A DNA stretch of 64,000 nucleotides from Streptomyces graminofaciens (GTDB taxonomy: Bacteria > Actinomycetota > Actinomycetes > Streptomycetales > Streptomycetaceae), in the NCBI RefSeq assembly GCF_030294945.1, contig NZ_AP018448.1, positions 3,720,001 through 3,784,000 of the forward strand, in the 5' to 3' direction. Below are positions 40,611-48,818 of the stretch, piece after piece. The stretch's first letter is position 1. The number at the start of each line of letters is the position of its first letter. Made by a program: the position numbers and the translations under genes. The notes beneath the pieces are model-generated. The model worked only from the letters and a program-made list of their open reading frames with translations. It had not been told where the DNA came from and ran no database searches.

Positions 40611-41254
40611 GCTTCTCCCCTCGCGACGTGCAGCAGTGATGCGTCCGGCGTCCCCGCTCCGGTGTAACCGGCCTGTACGGCCGCGGGTTTCTTTTCCGCG
40701 GCCCTGGCGTCCGTCTCCTCCCGCAGGGTCTTGCGCGCCCGGTGCAGTCGCACCCGGGCGGTGACCTGGCGGATGCCCAGCGAGGCCGCCGCCTCGGTGA
40801 CCGTGAGCTGGTCCACCGCGATCAGTTCCATGACGGCCCGCTCGCCTTCGGGAAGCCTCGCCAGCGCGGCCAGGGCGCGCCGCCCGGGGCTCTCCGCGTC
40901 GATCTGGTCCTCGATACGGGCGATGTCGTCGGCCTCCAGCAACCGTCGCCCGGAGATCCGCAGATTGTGTTCCGTCTCCCGGGCGACTCGGCGGCGCTCC
41001 GACGACACGATGTTGCGTGCGATGCCGTACAGCCAGGCCGTCTCGCTGCCGAGGCGCGGCCGGTAGGAGCGGGCCGAGTCGAGGACGGCGAGGAAGATCT
41101 CGGCGGTCAGGTCGGCCGCGGTGTGCGGGTCGTCGACCCGCCGGGCCACGAAACGCATGACCGCGTCCACGTGCCGCCGATAGAACTCCTCGAAGAGCTG
41201 CGGGTCGCGTACCGCCTCGGCGGGCCCACCCTGTAACCGCTCCGCGTCCTCCAC
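40607..41254 (-). CDS. ECF-type RNA polymerase sigma factor
   Basis: This 215-aa protein has sigma region 2 (about 20-85, with FEEFYRRHVDAVMRFVARRV and DLTAEIFLAVLDSARSY) and region 4 (about 125-180, with LPEGERAVMELIAVDQLTV and the recognition helix ASLGIRQVTARVRLHRAR). It directs RNA polymerase to a small regulon, probably including itself. The C-terminal 35 residues after region 4 are low-complexity. It is translationally coupled to the membrane protein downstream, its likely regulator. Confidence 0.92.
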   Translation of the reverse strand: MEDAERLQGGPAEAVRDPQLFEEFYRRHVDAVMRFVARRVDDPHTAADLTAEIFLAVLDSARSYRPRLGSETAWLYGIARNIVSSERRRVARETEHNLRISGRRLLEADDIARIEDQIDAESPGRRALAALARLPEGERAVMELIAVDQLTVTEAAASLGIRQVTARVRLHRARKTLREETDARAAEKKPAAVQAGYTGAGTPDASLLHVARGEA

Positions 41255-41467
41255 AGGCGTCTCCTTCTCGTCGGGGGCTCGCCGGTCCTCGTTGCCGGAG
41301 GTTCTTGGGGCCCTTCAAGGTTTCACTTGTTCTTGGCGCGAGGCGCGAAAAGCGTTACAGGGTGAACGACGTGATGAGCTGCGGCCTGCGACAGGAGCAG
41401 ATGTCGGAACCGGCTGTCGGGTGGACCCGGGGCGTGGTGCGAACCCTGCTGACGATCATCGTTGCGT

Positions 41468-41678
41468 AACCGTTTTCCGCTCCCCCGCTTCCGCGTGAAC
41501 CACCCCCTCCGGACGACCTCCGCCGCACTCCACACACCCCTGACCTGCGCCGTCAATCACCTGATCAGCAGGCCGCTCACCGCCTCCCGGCAATCCCCCA
41601 GACAATCCCCCGAAACATTTTGCCGCCGCACCCTTGCGCGACCCGCTCATGGCAACCTACGTTTCACAGCAACCGTTT
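41468..41678 (+). promoter_or_regulatory. Two AACCGTTT candidate operators before second sugar operon
   Basis: AACCGTTT occurs at 41468-41475 (GTAACCGTTTTC) and 41671-41678 (GCAACCGTTTAC). A looser AACCTACGTTT (41654-41664) stands just upstream of the second. All lie in the 550-bp gap between the divergent sigma and lipoprotein genes, in which I see no gene. They look like LacI-family sites and could answer to the LacI protein at 47.6 kb. Confidence 0.4.
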
Positions 41679-41804
41679 ACTACACCTTCCGCAGAGGTTC
41701 CGACACACGAGCTGACGGCTTCGCCTCGCTCGCTGTCGCTCCACCGAGCCGCCCCCCGCTCCCCCTCTTCCCGCGATCTCCACGTCTCGAAGGATGACCG
41801 AACG

Positions 41805-43139
41805 ATGAACTCCCTCAGCCCCCGGAGAAGGTTCGCCCGTATCGCCGTCACGGGTCTGGCGCTCACAGGTCTGCTCTCCGCGTGCGGCGGCTCCGGCGAC
41901 GACGGCGACTCCTCGGCCTCCGGTCCGGTCACCCTCCCCTTCTGGGGCTGGGCCAACGGCCAGGAGAACCTGGTCAAGGCGTTCAACTCCGCCCACAAGG
42001 ACGTCCAGCTGAAGTACACCAAGGTCACCGACCAGCTGACCATGCAGAAGCAGCTCAGCAACGCGGTGAAGGCGGGCAACGCTCCCTGTCTGGTGCAGAA
42101 CACCGCCGAGTATGTGACGACATGGGTCTCGCAGGGCGCGCTCGCCGACATCACGGAGTACGTCGGGTCGAGCAAGGACAAGTTCAACGCCGGCGCGTGG
42201 GCCGGTGTCCAGGTCCAGGGCAAGGTCTACGGCGTACCCACCAGCTCGGCGCCCGCCTTCACCATCTACCGCACCGACGTCTTCAAGAAGTACGGCCTGA
42301 AGGCGCCGCAGACCTGGGACGACTTCATCGCCGCGGGCAAGGTCCTGAAGAAGCACGGCATCCACATCACCAACTACGCCGGTGAGGACCCGAGCACCCT
42401 GGAGGTGCTCGCGATGCAGGCCGGGGCGCACTGGTACGCGATCGACGGCGACTCCTGGAAGGTGGACTTCCAGGACGAGGGCAGCCTGAAGGCGGCCAAG
42501 GTGATCCAGGGGATCATCGACAACGACCTGAACTCCAAGCTCTCCTTCGCCGACTACGCCGCCGTGCAGCGCAACTACGACAAGGGCGGCACGGTCACCC
42601 GCCAGATCTCCACCTGGCAGATGTCCGGCATGGTGCAGAACTTCACCGACTCCTTCGGCAAGTGGGCGCTGTCGCCGTGGCCGACGTACAAGGGTGAGGC
42701 GGCGAAGACGCCCGCCGGCACGAACCAGAGCGGCGGCATGAACCTGGTCACCGAGCAGTGCAAGTACAAGAAGCAGGCGGCCGAGGCGGCGCTCTGGCTG
42801 TCCACGGACTCCGGCGCGGTCAAGTCCATGGCGAGCCCGGAGACCGGCAGCGGCGTGATGCCGGGCCTGGCCGACAGCGAGTCCTACGTCGCCGAGGCGA
42901 TTTCCGAGAAGCTGCTCGGCGACAACTACGAGCCGGCCAAGAAGGTCGTCACGGACAGCCTGGGCACCGTCACCACCGACTGGGTCTACGGCCCGAACTG
43001 GACCGCGATGTTCACCGAGCTGCAGAGCCAGTGGGGCAAGGTCGTCAGCAAGAAGCAGACGGTCACCGACCTGCTGGCGCACATGCAGGAGTGGACGGTC
43101 AAGGACCTGAAGTCGCGCGGCATCAACGTCAAGGGCTGA
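41805..43139 (+). CDS. Sugar ABC importer, substrate-binding lipoprotein
   Basis: This 444-aa CUT1-type binding lipoprotein begins at the ATG at 41805, with GAAGGA upstream, which leads straight into a basic leader (SPRRRFARIAV) and a lipobox LLSAC with Cys27. The mature domain starts with TLPFWGWANGQENLVKAFN, typical of oligosaccharide-binding proteins. It heads the operon of two permeases and a GH43 enzyme (41.8-46.6 kb), so xylo- or arabino-oligosaccharides are the probable ligands. Confidence 0.92.
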   Translation: MNSLSPRRRFARIAVTGLALTGLLSACGGSGDDGDSSASGPVTLPFWGWANGQENLVKAFNSAHKDVQLKYTKVTDQLTMQKQLSNAVKAGNAPCLVQNTAEYVTTWVSQGALADITEYVGSSKDKFNAGAWAGVQVQGKVYGVPTSSAPAFTIYRTDVFKKYGLKAPQTWDDFIAAGKVLKKHGIHITNYAGEDPSTLEVLAMQAGAHWYAIDGDSWKVDFQDEGSLKAAKVIQGIIDNDLNSKLSFADYAAVQRNYDKGGTVTRQISTWQMSGMVQNFTDSFGKWALSPWPTYKGEAAKTPAGTNQSGGMNLVTEQCKYKKQAAEAALWLSTDSGAVKSMASPETGSGVMPGLADSESYVAEAISEKLLGDNYEPAKKVVTDSLGTVTTDWVYGPNWTAMFTELQSQWGKVVSKKQTVTDLLAHMQEWTVKDLKSRGINVKG

Positions 43140-43150
43140 GGCGAGTCCCC

Positions 43151-44035
43151 ATGGTTCGCTCCCAGCGCTGGAAGGGTGCCGCCTTCACGGTGCCCTTCCA
43201 GCTCGGCTTCGTCTTCATCTATCTGGTGCCCATCGGGTACGCCGTCTACGAGTCGCTGTTCCAGGAGAAGCAGTCCGGGCTCGGCCTCGGCGGCGCGACC
43301 CGGGAGTTCACCGGGCTCGACAACTACCAGCTCGGGCTGACCGACTCGGCGTTCATGGGCTCGATCCTGCGGGTGGTGCTGTTCGCCTGCGTGCAGATCC
43401 CGTTCATGCTGCTGGTCAGCCTCGTCCTGGCGCTGTTCCTGGACGCGCTCACCTCGAAGGCGGCGAACCGCTTCCGGATCGTGCTGCTGATCCCGTACAT
43501 GATCCCGGGTGTCGTCGCGGCGATCGTCTGGATCAACCTCTACAGCCCCGAGGTGGGCCCGCTGACCCCGATCGGCGACCTCTTCGGGTTCGACTGGAAC
43601 TTCTTCTCGCCCTCGATGGTGTGGCCGTCCATCGGCAACCTGCTGACCTGGCACGGCATCGGCTACAACATGGTGATCATCTACTCGGCGCTCCAGGGCG
43701 TCCCGCGCGAGCTGTTCGAGGCCGCCCGCCTCGACGGCGCCTCCGAGGCCCGTATCGCGCTGAGCATCAAGATCCCGTTCGTCCGTGGCGCCCTGGTCCT
43801 GACCGGTCTGCTGTCGATCATCCAGATGCTGCAGATCTTCAACGAGCCGGCGCTGTTCCGGAACATCACCCCGGAGACCGTCGACGACAGCTTCACACCG
43901 ATCATGATCATCTACAACCAGGCGTTCAACGCGGGCAACTACCACTACGCCGCCGCCCTGTCGGTGCTCCTCGCCCTGATCCTCGGCGTCTCCTCCTTCC
44001 TCTTCTACCGGCTGACCGCGAAGGAGGTCGACTGA
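43151..44035 (+). CDS. Sugar ABC importer permease (MalF type)
   Basis: This 294-aa permease has six predicted membrane helices and the EAA loop RELFEAARLDGASEARIALS (about 185-204). It starts 11 bp after the lipoprotein gene. Its TGA stop overlaps the next ATG (TGATG), so the two permeases are translationally coupled. Confidence 0.93.
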   Translation: MVRSQRWKGAAFTVPFQLGFVFIYLVPIGYAVYESLFQEKQSGLGLGGATREFTGLDNYQLGLTDSAFMGSILRVVLFACVQIPFMLLVSLVLALFLDALTSKAANRFRIVLLIPYMIPGVVAAIVWINLYSPEVGPLTPIGDLFGFDWNFFSPSMVWPSIGNLLTWHGIGYNMVIIYSALQGVPRELFEAARLDGASEARIALSIKIPFVRGALVLTGLLSIIQMLQIFNEPALFRNITPETVDDSFTPIMIIYNQAFNAGNYHYAAALSVLLALILGVSSFLFYRLTAKEVD

Positions 44036-44979
44036 TGGCCACCACGACCACCGACTCCCCCAGGAAGTCCGGGAAAAGCCGGAAATCCGGGAGGTCCGGC
44101 GTGCCTCCCGTACGACGGATCACCAGCCCGGACGCCGCCTCACGCGGGCGCGGCGGCCAGCGCTTCATCCTGCTCGGCCTGATCCTGGCCGGCGTCTACA
44201 GCCTGTTCCCCGTGTGGTGGCTGATCGTCGCCGCCACCAAGGACCGGGTGGGGCTCTACCAGAGCAACGGCCTGTGGTTCTCCGGCATGCACCTCTGGGA
44301 CAACCTGCATCAGTTGTTCACCTACGAGGACGGCGTCTTCCTGCGCTGGACCGCCAACTCGTTCCTGTACGCAGGTGTCGGGTCCCTCGGCAGCACACTG
44401 ATCGCCCTCGCGACCGGCTACGGCCTCGCCCGCTTCGACTTCCCCGGCCGGGGTGTGGTGTTCGCGTGCGTGGTGGGCTCGTTCCTCATCCCGATCGCCC
44501 TGCTCACGCTCCCGCTGTACCTGATGTTCTCGGAGATCGGCCTGGTCGACACGCCCTGGGCGATGCTGATCCCCTGCCTGATCAACCCCTTCAGCGTGTA
44601 TCTGGCGAAGGTCTACACCGAGGCGACGATCCCCTTCGAACTGCTGGAGGCGGCCCGCATCGACGGCGCCGGTGAGCTGCGGATCTTCTTCAGTATCGTG
44701 CTGCGGATGATGACGACGGGCGGCGCCACGGTCTTCCTCCTCGCCTTCGTCAACACCTGGAACGCCTTCTTCCTCCCCCTCACCGTCCTGCGCGGCCAGG
44801 AGAACTGGACGCTCAACCTGGGCCTGTACAACTGGTCCGGCAAACGCGCGGAGTCCGGCATCGACCTCACCAGTCTCGTCCTGACCGGCGCCCTGCTCTC
44901 CATCGTCCCGCTGGCCATCATCATGACGGCGATGCGCCGCTACTGGCGGACGGGCGTGACGATGGGGGCCCTGAAGTGA
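44035..44979 (+). CDS. Sugar ABC importer permease (MalG type)
   Basis: This 314-aa permease has a 40-residue basic cytoplasmic tail (RKSGKSRKSGRSG), six predicted membrane helices and the EAA loop FELLEAARIDGAGELRIFFS (about 201-220), followed by FVNTWNAFFLPL. It completes the channel with the preceding gene. The GH43 gene follows after 36 bp. No ATPase gene is present in the operon. Confidence 0.93.
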   Translation: MATTTTDSPRKSGKSRKSGRSGVPPVRRITSPDAASRGRGGQRFILLGLILAGVYSLFPVWWLIVAATKDRVGLYQSNGLWFSGMHLWDNLHQLFTYEDGVFLRWTANSFLYAGVGSLGSTLIALATGYGLARFDFPGRGVVFACVVGSFLIPIALLTLPLYLMFSEIGLVDTPWAMLIPCLINPFSVYLAKVYTEATIPFELLEAARIDGAGELRIFFSIVLRMMTTGGATVFLLAFVNTWNAFFLPLTVLRGQENWTLNLGLYNWSGKRAESGIDLTSLVLTGALLSIVPLAIIMTAMRRYWRTGVTMGALK

Positions 44980-45015
44980 CCGCCACCGATCCGACAGCAC
45001 CAGGAGCCCGCGCTC

Positions 45016-46632
45016 GTGACCGTGGCCGCCAACCCCGTCATCCGCGGCTTCGCCCCCGACCCCTCCCTGATCAGGGTCGATGAGTGGTACTACGTGGCGA
45101 CCAGTTCGTTCGAGTGGTTCCCGACGATCCCGGTCCACCGCTCGCGCGACCTCGCGCACTGGGAGTACGCCGGCCATGTCAGCGGCGCGGCCCCCGGCGA
45201 CTCGCTGGCCGGGACACCCGACTCGGGCGGCATCTGGGCCCCCTCCCTGAGCTGGGACGGGGAACGTTTCTGGGTGGTCTACGCGATCGTCCGCTCGGTC
45301 GGCAGCCGCCACTTCGACCTGGACACGTACATCTCGACGGCGACCCATGTCGACGGCGAGTGGACGGCCCCGCGCCGGGTCGCGAGTCACGGCTTCGACC
45401 CCGCCCTCTTCCACCACAAGGGCCGGCTGTGGCTGCTCAACATGCAGAGCGACCACCGCCCCGGCGGCAACCGCTTCGCCGGGATCGTCCTGACGGAACT
45501 GGACCGCGAGACCCTCCGCCCACTCGGCGAGACCCATCTCCTCCTCCAGCACGACCGCCTCATCGAGGGCCCGAAGCTGCTGGTCCGCGACGGCTGGTAC
45601 TACTTGGTCCTGGCGGAGGGCGGCACGGGTTTCGAGCACGGCGCGCGGGTGGCCCGCAGCCATTCCCTCACCGGTCCGTACGAGCTGGACCAACTGCCCC
45701 TGCTGACGACGAGGGACGACCCGAAGGTCCTCCTGCAGAAGGCCGGGCACGCCGAACTGGTCCAGACGCCGACCGGCGAGTGGTTCCTGAGCCATCTCGC
45801 CGCCCGCCCGCTGCACACCGAGCACGGCATGCGCTGCCCACTGGGCCGGGAGACGGCCGTGCAGGCGGTGGTCTGGGACACGGACGGCTGGCCCCGACTG
45901 CGCCAGGGCGGCTGGCACCCTGCGGTCGAGGTGGAGGTACCGACGGTCGCCGATCCCGCCGACCGGCCCTCGCCCGTACGGGACGGGGGTGCCGTACACG
46001 CCGAGGGCGCCCTGACCTGGCCGTGGAGCACCCTGCGCGCGGCGCCCGACCCCTCCTGGGCCGACACCGCCGCCCGCCCCGGCTGGATCCGGCTGCGCGG
46101 CCGCCAGGGCCCCGAGTCCCTGTGGGACCAGAGCCTGCTGGCCCAGCGGATCACCGAGCACCGGGCGGAGGTCGAGGTCACGGTCGAGGCCCGCCCGCGC
46201 ACCTTCGGCGAGTCCGCCGGACTGACCCTGCGGTACAACACCGCGTCGTACCTCAGCCTCGACCTGACCTGGGCCGAACCGGAGGGCGAGCCACAGCGCG
46301 GCCAGCAGTGGCGGGGCGAGGGCCGGACGGTACTGAGCCTCCTCGAACACGACGAGGAGGGTGCCCGGCAGGTGGCGGTCGTGGACGTCGAGGCAGGGGT
46401 CCCGGTCGTCCTCGGAGCGAGCGTCGAAGGCGCCGAGGCCCGCTTCTGGTACGTCCGCGAGGGGGTGCGCACGCCTGTGGGCCCGCCTCTGGACTTCAGC
46501 AGGCTCTCCGACGACCACGGCTCGAAGCTCCGCTTCACGGGGGCCTTCGCGGGCATCCACGCACAGGACCTGGTCGCCGCGGAGTTCACGGCGGACTTCG
46601 GCGGCTTCCGGCTCGGTTGCATGCCCGGCTGA
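45016..46632 (+). CDS. Intracellular GH43 beta-xylosidase / alpha-L-arabinofuranosidase
   Basis: This 538-aa enzyme lacks a signal peptide and should hydrolyse xylo- or arabino-oligosaccharides delivered by the preceding ABC importer. The five-bladed GH43 domain (about 5-310) has the full triad: Asp15 (base, FAPDPSL), Asp128 (HGFDPALF) and Glu184 (acid, RLIEGPKLL). A C-terminal beta-sandwich (about 325-535), typical of XynB-type GH43 enzymes, completes the active-site pocket. The GTG start is 36 bp after the permease. The stop codon is the first part of a 28-bp tandem repeat. Confidence 0.9.
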   Translation: MTVAANPVIRGFAPDPSLIRVDEWYYVATSSFEWFPTIPVHRSRDLAHWEYAGHVSGAAPGDSLAGTPDSGGIWAPSLSWDGERFWVVYAIVRSVGSRHFDLDTYISTATHVDGEWTAPRRVASHGFDPALFHHKGRLWLLNMQSDHRPGGNRFAGIVLTELDRETLRPLGETHLLLQHDRLIEGPKLLVRDGWYYLVLAEGGTGFEHGARVARSHSLTGPYELDQLPLLTTRDDPKVLLQKAGHAELVQTPTGEWFLSHLAARPLHTEHGMRCPLGRETAVQAVVWDTDGWPRLRQGGWHPAVEVEVPTVADPADRPSPVRDGGAVHAEGALTWPWSTLRAAPDPSWADTAARPGWIRLRGRQGPESLWDQSLLAQRITEHRAEVEVTVEARPRTFGESAGLTLRYNTASYLSLDLTWAEPEGEPQRGQQWRGEGRTVLSLLEHDEEGARQVAVVDVEAGVPVVLGASVEGAEARFWYVREGVRTPVGPPLDFSRLSDDHGSKLRFTGAFAGIHAQDLVAAEFTADFGGFRLGCMPG

Positions 46633-46714
46633 GGTGTCCGGGCTGGGGATGCCCGGGTGAGGTGTCCGGGCTGGGGATGCCCGGGTGAGGTGTCCGGGCC
46701 GGGGATGCCCGGGT
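46631..46714 (+). repeat. Three 28-bp tandem repeats beginning at a stop codon
   Basis: Three units of 28 bp (46631-46658, 46659-46686, 46687-46714), each containing GAGGTGTCCGGG and GGGATGCCCGGGT, follow without gaps and differ by one base. The first unit overlaps the stop codon of the GH43 gene, and the last codons of that gene (encoding CMPG) resemble the unit end. The array therefore probably arose by duplication of the 3-prime end of the gene. Confidence 0.85.
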
Positions 46715-46870
46715 CCGGGACCTGCGTGACTGGGCGCTGGGACTTGCGTGGCCGGGCGCCGCTGGGTACGGCCGGTGACGTGCCGGGCCGTGTGGCCTAC
46801 GACCGTCGGGCGCGGTACGGCCGTACGCGGTGTCGCCGGACTGGCCCGGCCCGGCGTGGCCCGCACGACC

Positions 46871-47000
46871 GGTGACATGCGGGGCCGGTGACGTACGGGG
46901 CCGGTGACGTACGGGGCCGGTGACATGCGGGGCACTGGTGTCACGCGGCGCCGGTGGCGTACGGGGCCGGTGGCGTACGGGGCCGGTCGTGTGCCGGCCG
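46871..47000 (+). repeat. 16-bp minisatellite
   Basis: The unit CGGTGACGTACGGGGC, with variants ACATGC and GCGTAC in the middle, is repeated about eight times, interrupted by an 18-bp variant at 46935-46952. It lies in the 966-bp gene-free interval between the GH43 and LacI genes. Open frames across it give only low-complexity Arg/Gly peptides. Confidence 0.8.
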
Positions 47001-47200
47001 CGCCACCGTGCGCTCGCTCGTGGGGGTCCAGCCGTGTGGCCATCCGTCGCCGACCGGCCGTACCGCCGACCGTCGCCGCCCGTCGCCGCCCGCCCCTGTG
47101 CGGTACGCCTGCCCTTCGGATCAGGACCGCCGCCCGGCCGAGCGCGTCCCGCGCCCCGTCGGAGCGGTTCCGTGCGCCGAGCAACGCGGCCATGTACGCA

Positions 47201-47260
47201 GTTGCCGTGCGTTCACGGACGCCGGTTGCCGTGCCTTCACGAACGCCGGTTGCCGTACGT
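47201..47260 (+). repeat. 24-bp tandem repeat
   Basis: Two and a half units of 24 bp (47201-47224, 47225-47248, then a partial copy) contain GTTGCCGTGC and ACGCCG blocks. With the other two arrays it makes the whole 46633-47480 interval repeat-derived, and I see no gene in it. Confidence 0.7.
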
Positions 47261-47487
47261 CCGGGACGACCGCGCCCGTCGTGGGCCGCCCACATGCCGT
47301 GCGCCCGCCCATCGCGGCCCGGCCGTACGTCACCAGCCGTACGCGGGCGGCCGTTGCACCCCGACCGGCCCGAAGCGGCATGCCCAGCCCCACCGCCCGG
47401 CATTTCGCAAGTGCGGTCGCAAGTGCCGTTCGGCTCGTCCGGCCGGTTCCCGCTTCTTCACGCCGTGTGGAGTTGGGGTTTACCTTA

Positions 47488-47515
47488 GGAAGCGCTTGCT
47501 AGGAAGCGCTTGCTA
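47488..47515 (+). promoter_or_regulatory. Tandem AAGCGCTT operators before LacI gene
   Basis: A 14-bp unit containing AGGAAGCGCTTGCT is repeated directly twice, putting AAGCGCTT cores at 47490-47497 and 47504-47511. The pair lies about 90-110 bp before the LacI start codon. LacI-family proteins bind palindromes of this type, so autoregulation is likely. Confidence 0.7.
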
Positions 47516-47550
47516 TGCGGTGGTGTCTCCGTCGCGCAAGCGAAGCAGTT

Positions 47551-47561
47551 CGAAAATTTCG
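47551..47561. promoter_or_regulatory. CGAAAATTTCG palindrome in LacI leader
   Basis: CGAAA-A-TTTCG, a perfect 5+1+5 palindrome, lies 38 bp before the LacI start codon. The identical 11-mer occurs at 51579-51589. Palindromes of the CGAAANTTTCG form are known near Streptomyces hemicellulase genes. Confidence 0.5.
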
Positions 47562-47598
47562 CCGGCCCTCGGGACGGGGCCCAAGGAGTGGAGTCGCG

Positions 47599-48639
47599 AT
47601 GGTGCGTGGCGGGAGCGCGACGGCCGGGCCGACGCTGGCGGTGGTGGCGCGCGAGGCCGGGGTCTCCGTACCCACGGCCTCGAAGGTCGTCAACGGACGC
47701 GAGGACGTCGCCCCCGAGACCAGGCGCCGGGTCACCGAGGCGTTGGACCGGCTCGGCTATGTGCGCAGGCCCCGGTTCGAGGCGTCGAAACCGCCGCGCA
47801 TGGTCGACCTGGTGGTGCACTCGCTGGACACCTCCTGGTCGGGCGCGGTGCTGCACGGCGTGGAGCAGGCGGCGCACGACGCGGGCCTGGAGGTGGTCGT
47901 CTCGGCGGGGCTGACCCGGACACGGGGCGCGCGGCCCGAGCGCGGCTGGTTCGACAAGCTGACGGCTCGCGGCTCGGCGGGTGCGCTGTTCAACCTGGCC
48001 GAGCTGAGCCCCTCCCAGTACACCTGGCTCGCCCAGCACCGCATCCCCTTCGTACTGATCGATCCGGTGCTCGAACCGCCGCCGGGCGTGGTGTCGGTGG
48101 GCGCGGCCAACTGGCAGGGCGGGCTGGCAGCCACCGAGCATCTGCTGGCCCTCGGGCACGAACGGATCGCGGTGATCGCCGGGTACCGGCGCAAGATGTG
48201 CAGCAGCGCGCGCGTCGCCGGGTACCGCTCGGCGCTGACCGCCGCGGGCGTCGCGTACCGCCCCGAGTACGTCCGGCACGGCAACTTCGTCGAGGTGACC
48301 GCTCATCGGCGGATGCTCCAACTGCTCGACCTGCCGGAGCCGCCGACCGCGGTCTTCGTCTGCTCGGACAAGATGGCGCTCGGTGTGTACGAGGCGCTGG
48401 CCGAGCGAGGGCTGAGGATTCCGGACGACATCAGCGTGGTCGGTTTCGACGACCTCCCGGAGGCCCGCTGGGCGACCCCGGGCCTGACCACCGTCCGCCA
48501 GCCGCTGTCGGAGATGGCCTCGACGGCCATGCGTTTACTGGTGCGGATGATGGACGGCGAACAACCGGAGGGCATCCGCACGGAGTTGTCGACGCGACTG
48601 GTGGAACGGGCGAGCACGGGGCCGCCGAGCTCCGCTTGA
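47599..48639 (+). CDS. LacI-family transcriptional regulator
   Basis: This 346-aa repressor has the LacI helix-turn-helix (LAVVAREAGVSVPTASKVVN, about 13-32, with hinge-helix residues up to about 60) and a periplasmic-binding-protein-like sugar-sensing domain (about 68-335, with VCSDKMALGVYEAL and PDDISVVGFDDLPEARW). The ATG at 47599 follows AAGGAG. Two AAGCGCTT cores upstream suggest autoregulation. Its place after the ABC/GH43 operon suggests it controls that operon, and an AAGCGCTT core at 16.76 kb raises the possibility of a wider regulon. Confidence 0.9.
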   Translation: MVRGGSATAGPTLAVVAREAGVSVPTASKVVNGREDVAPETRRRVTEALDRLGYVRRPRFEASKPPRMVDLVVHSLDTSWSGAVLHGVEQAAHDAGLEVVVSAGLTRTRGARPERGWFDKLTARGSAGALFNLAELSPSQYTWLAQHRIPFVLIDPVLEPPPGVVSVGAANWQGGLAATEHLLALGHERIAVIAGYRRKMCSSARVAGYRSALTAAGVAYRPEYVRHGNFVEVTAHRRMLQLLDLPEPPTAVFVCSDKMALGVYEALAERGLRIPDDISVVGFDDLPEARWATPGLTTVRQPLSEMASTAMRLLVRMMDGEQPEGIRTELSTRLVERASTGPPSSA

Positions 48640-48818
48640 GCCAGGGGTGGGAGGGTGTGGAGCTGAAGCGTCGCGGTTCGGTCAAGTGGTTGCCAAGGGC
48701 CGGAAAACGGGTGAACGGCGGGCGACACGAGACCGTACGCATAATGACGGCCGCGCTGGTGAGACTGCGGTTCCAACGGCACTGAGCTCCACATGCTCCA
48801 CAGGGAAGGACCTTCGGG

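Noticed and set aside
46631..47260. CRISPR array
   Set aside because: Units are contiguous or almost so, with no unique spacers of regular length, and no cas genes are present in the window.
44140..47403. A 1087-codon minus-strand open frame
   Set aside because: It is antisense to the permease and GH43 genes and continues through the tandem repeats. It lacks any recognisable domain.
46904..47488. A small plus-strand open frame between the GH43 and LacI genes
   Set aside because: The translation is repeat-derived Arg/Gly/Pro sequence without a ribosome-binding site or family resemblance.
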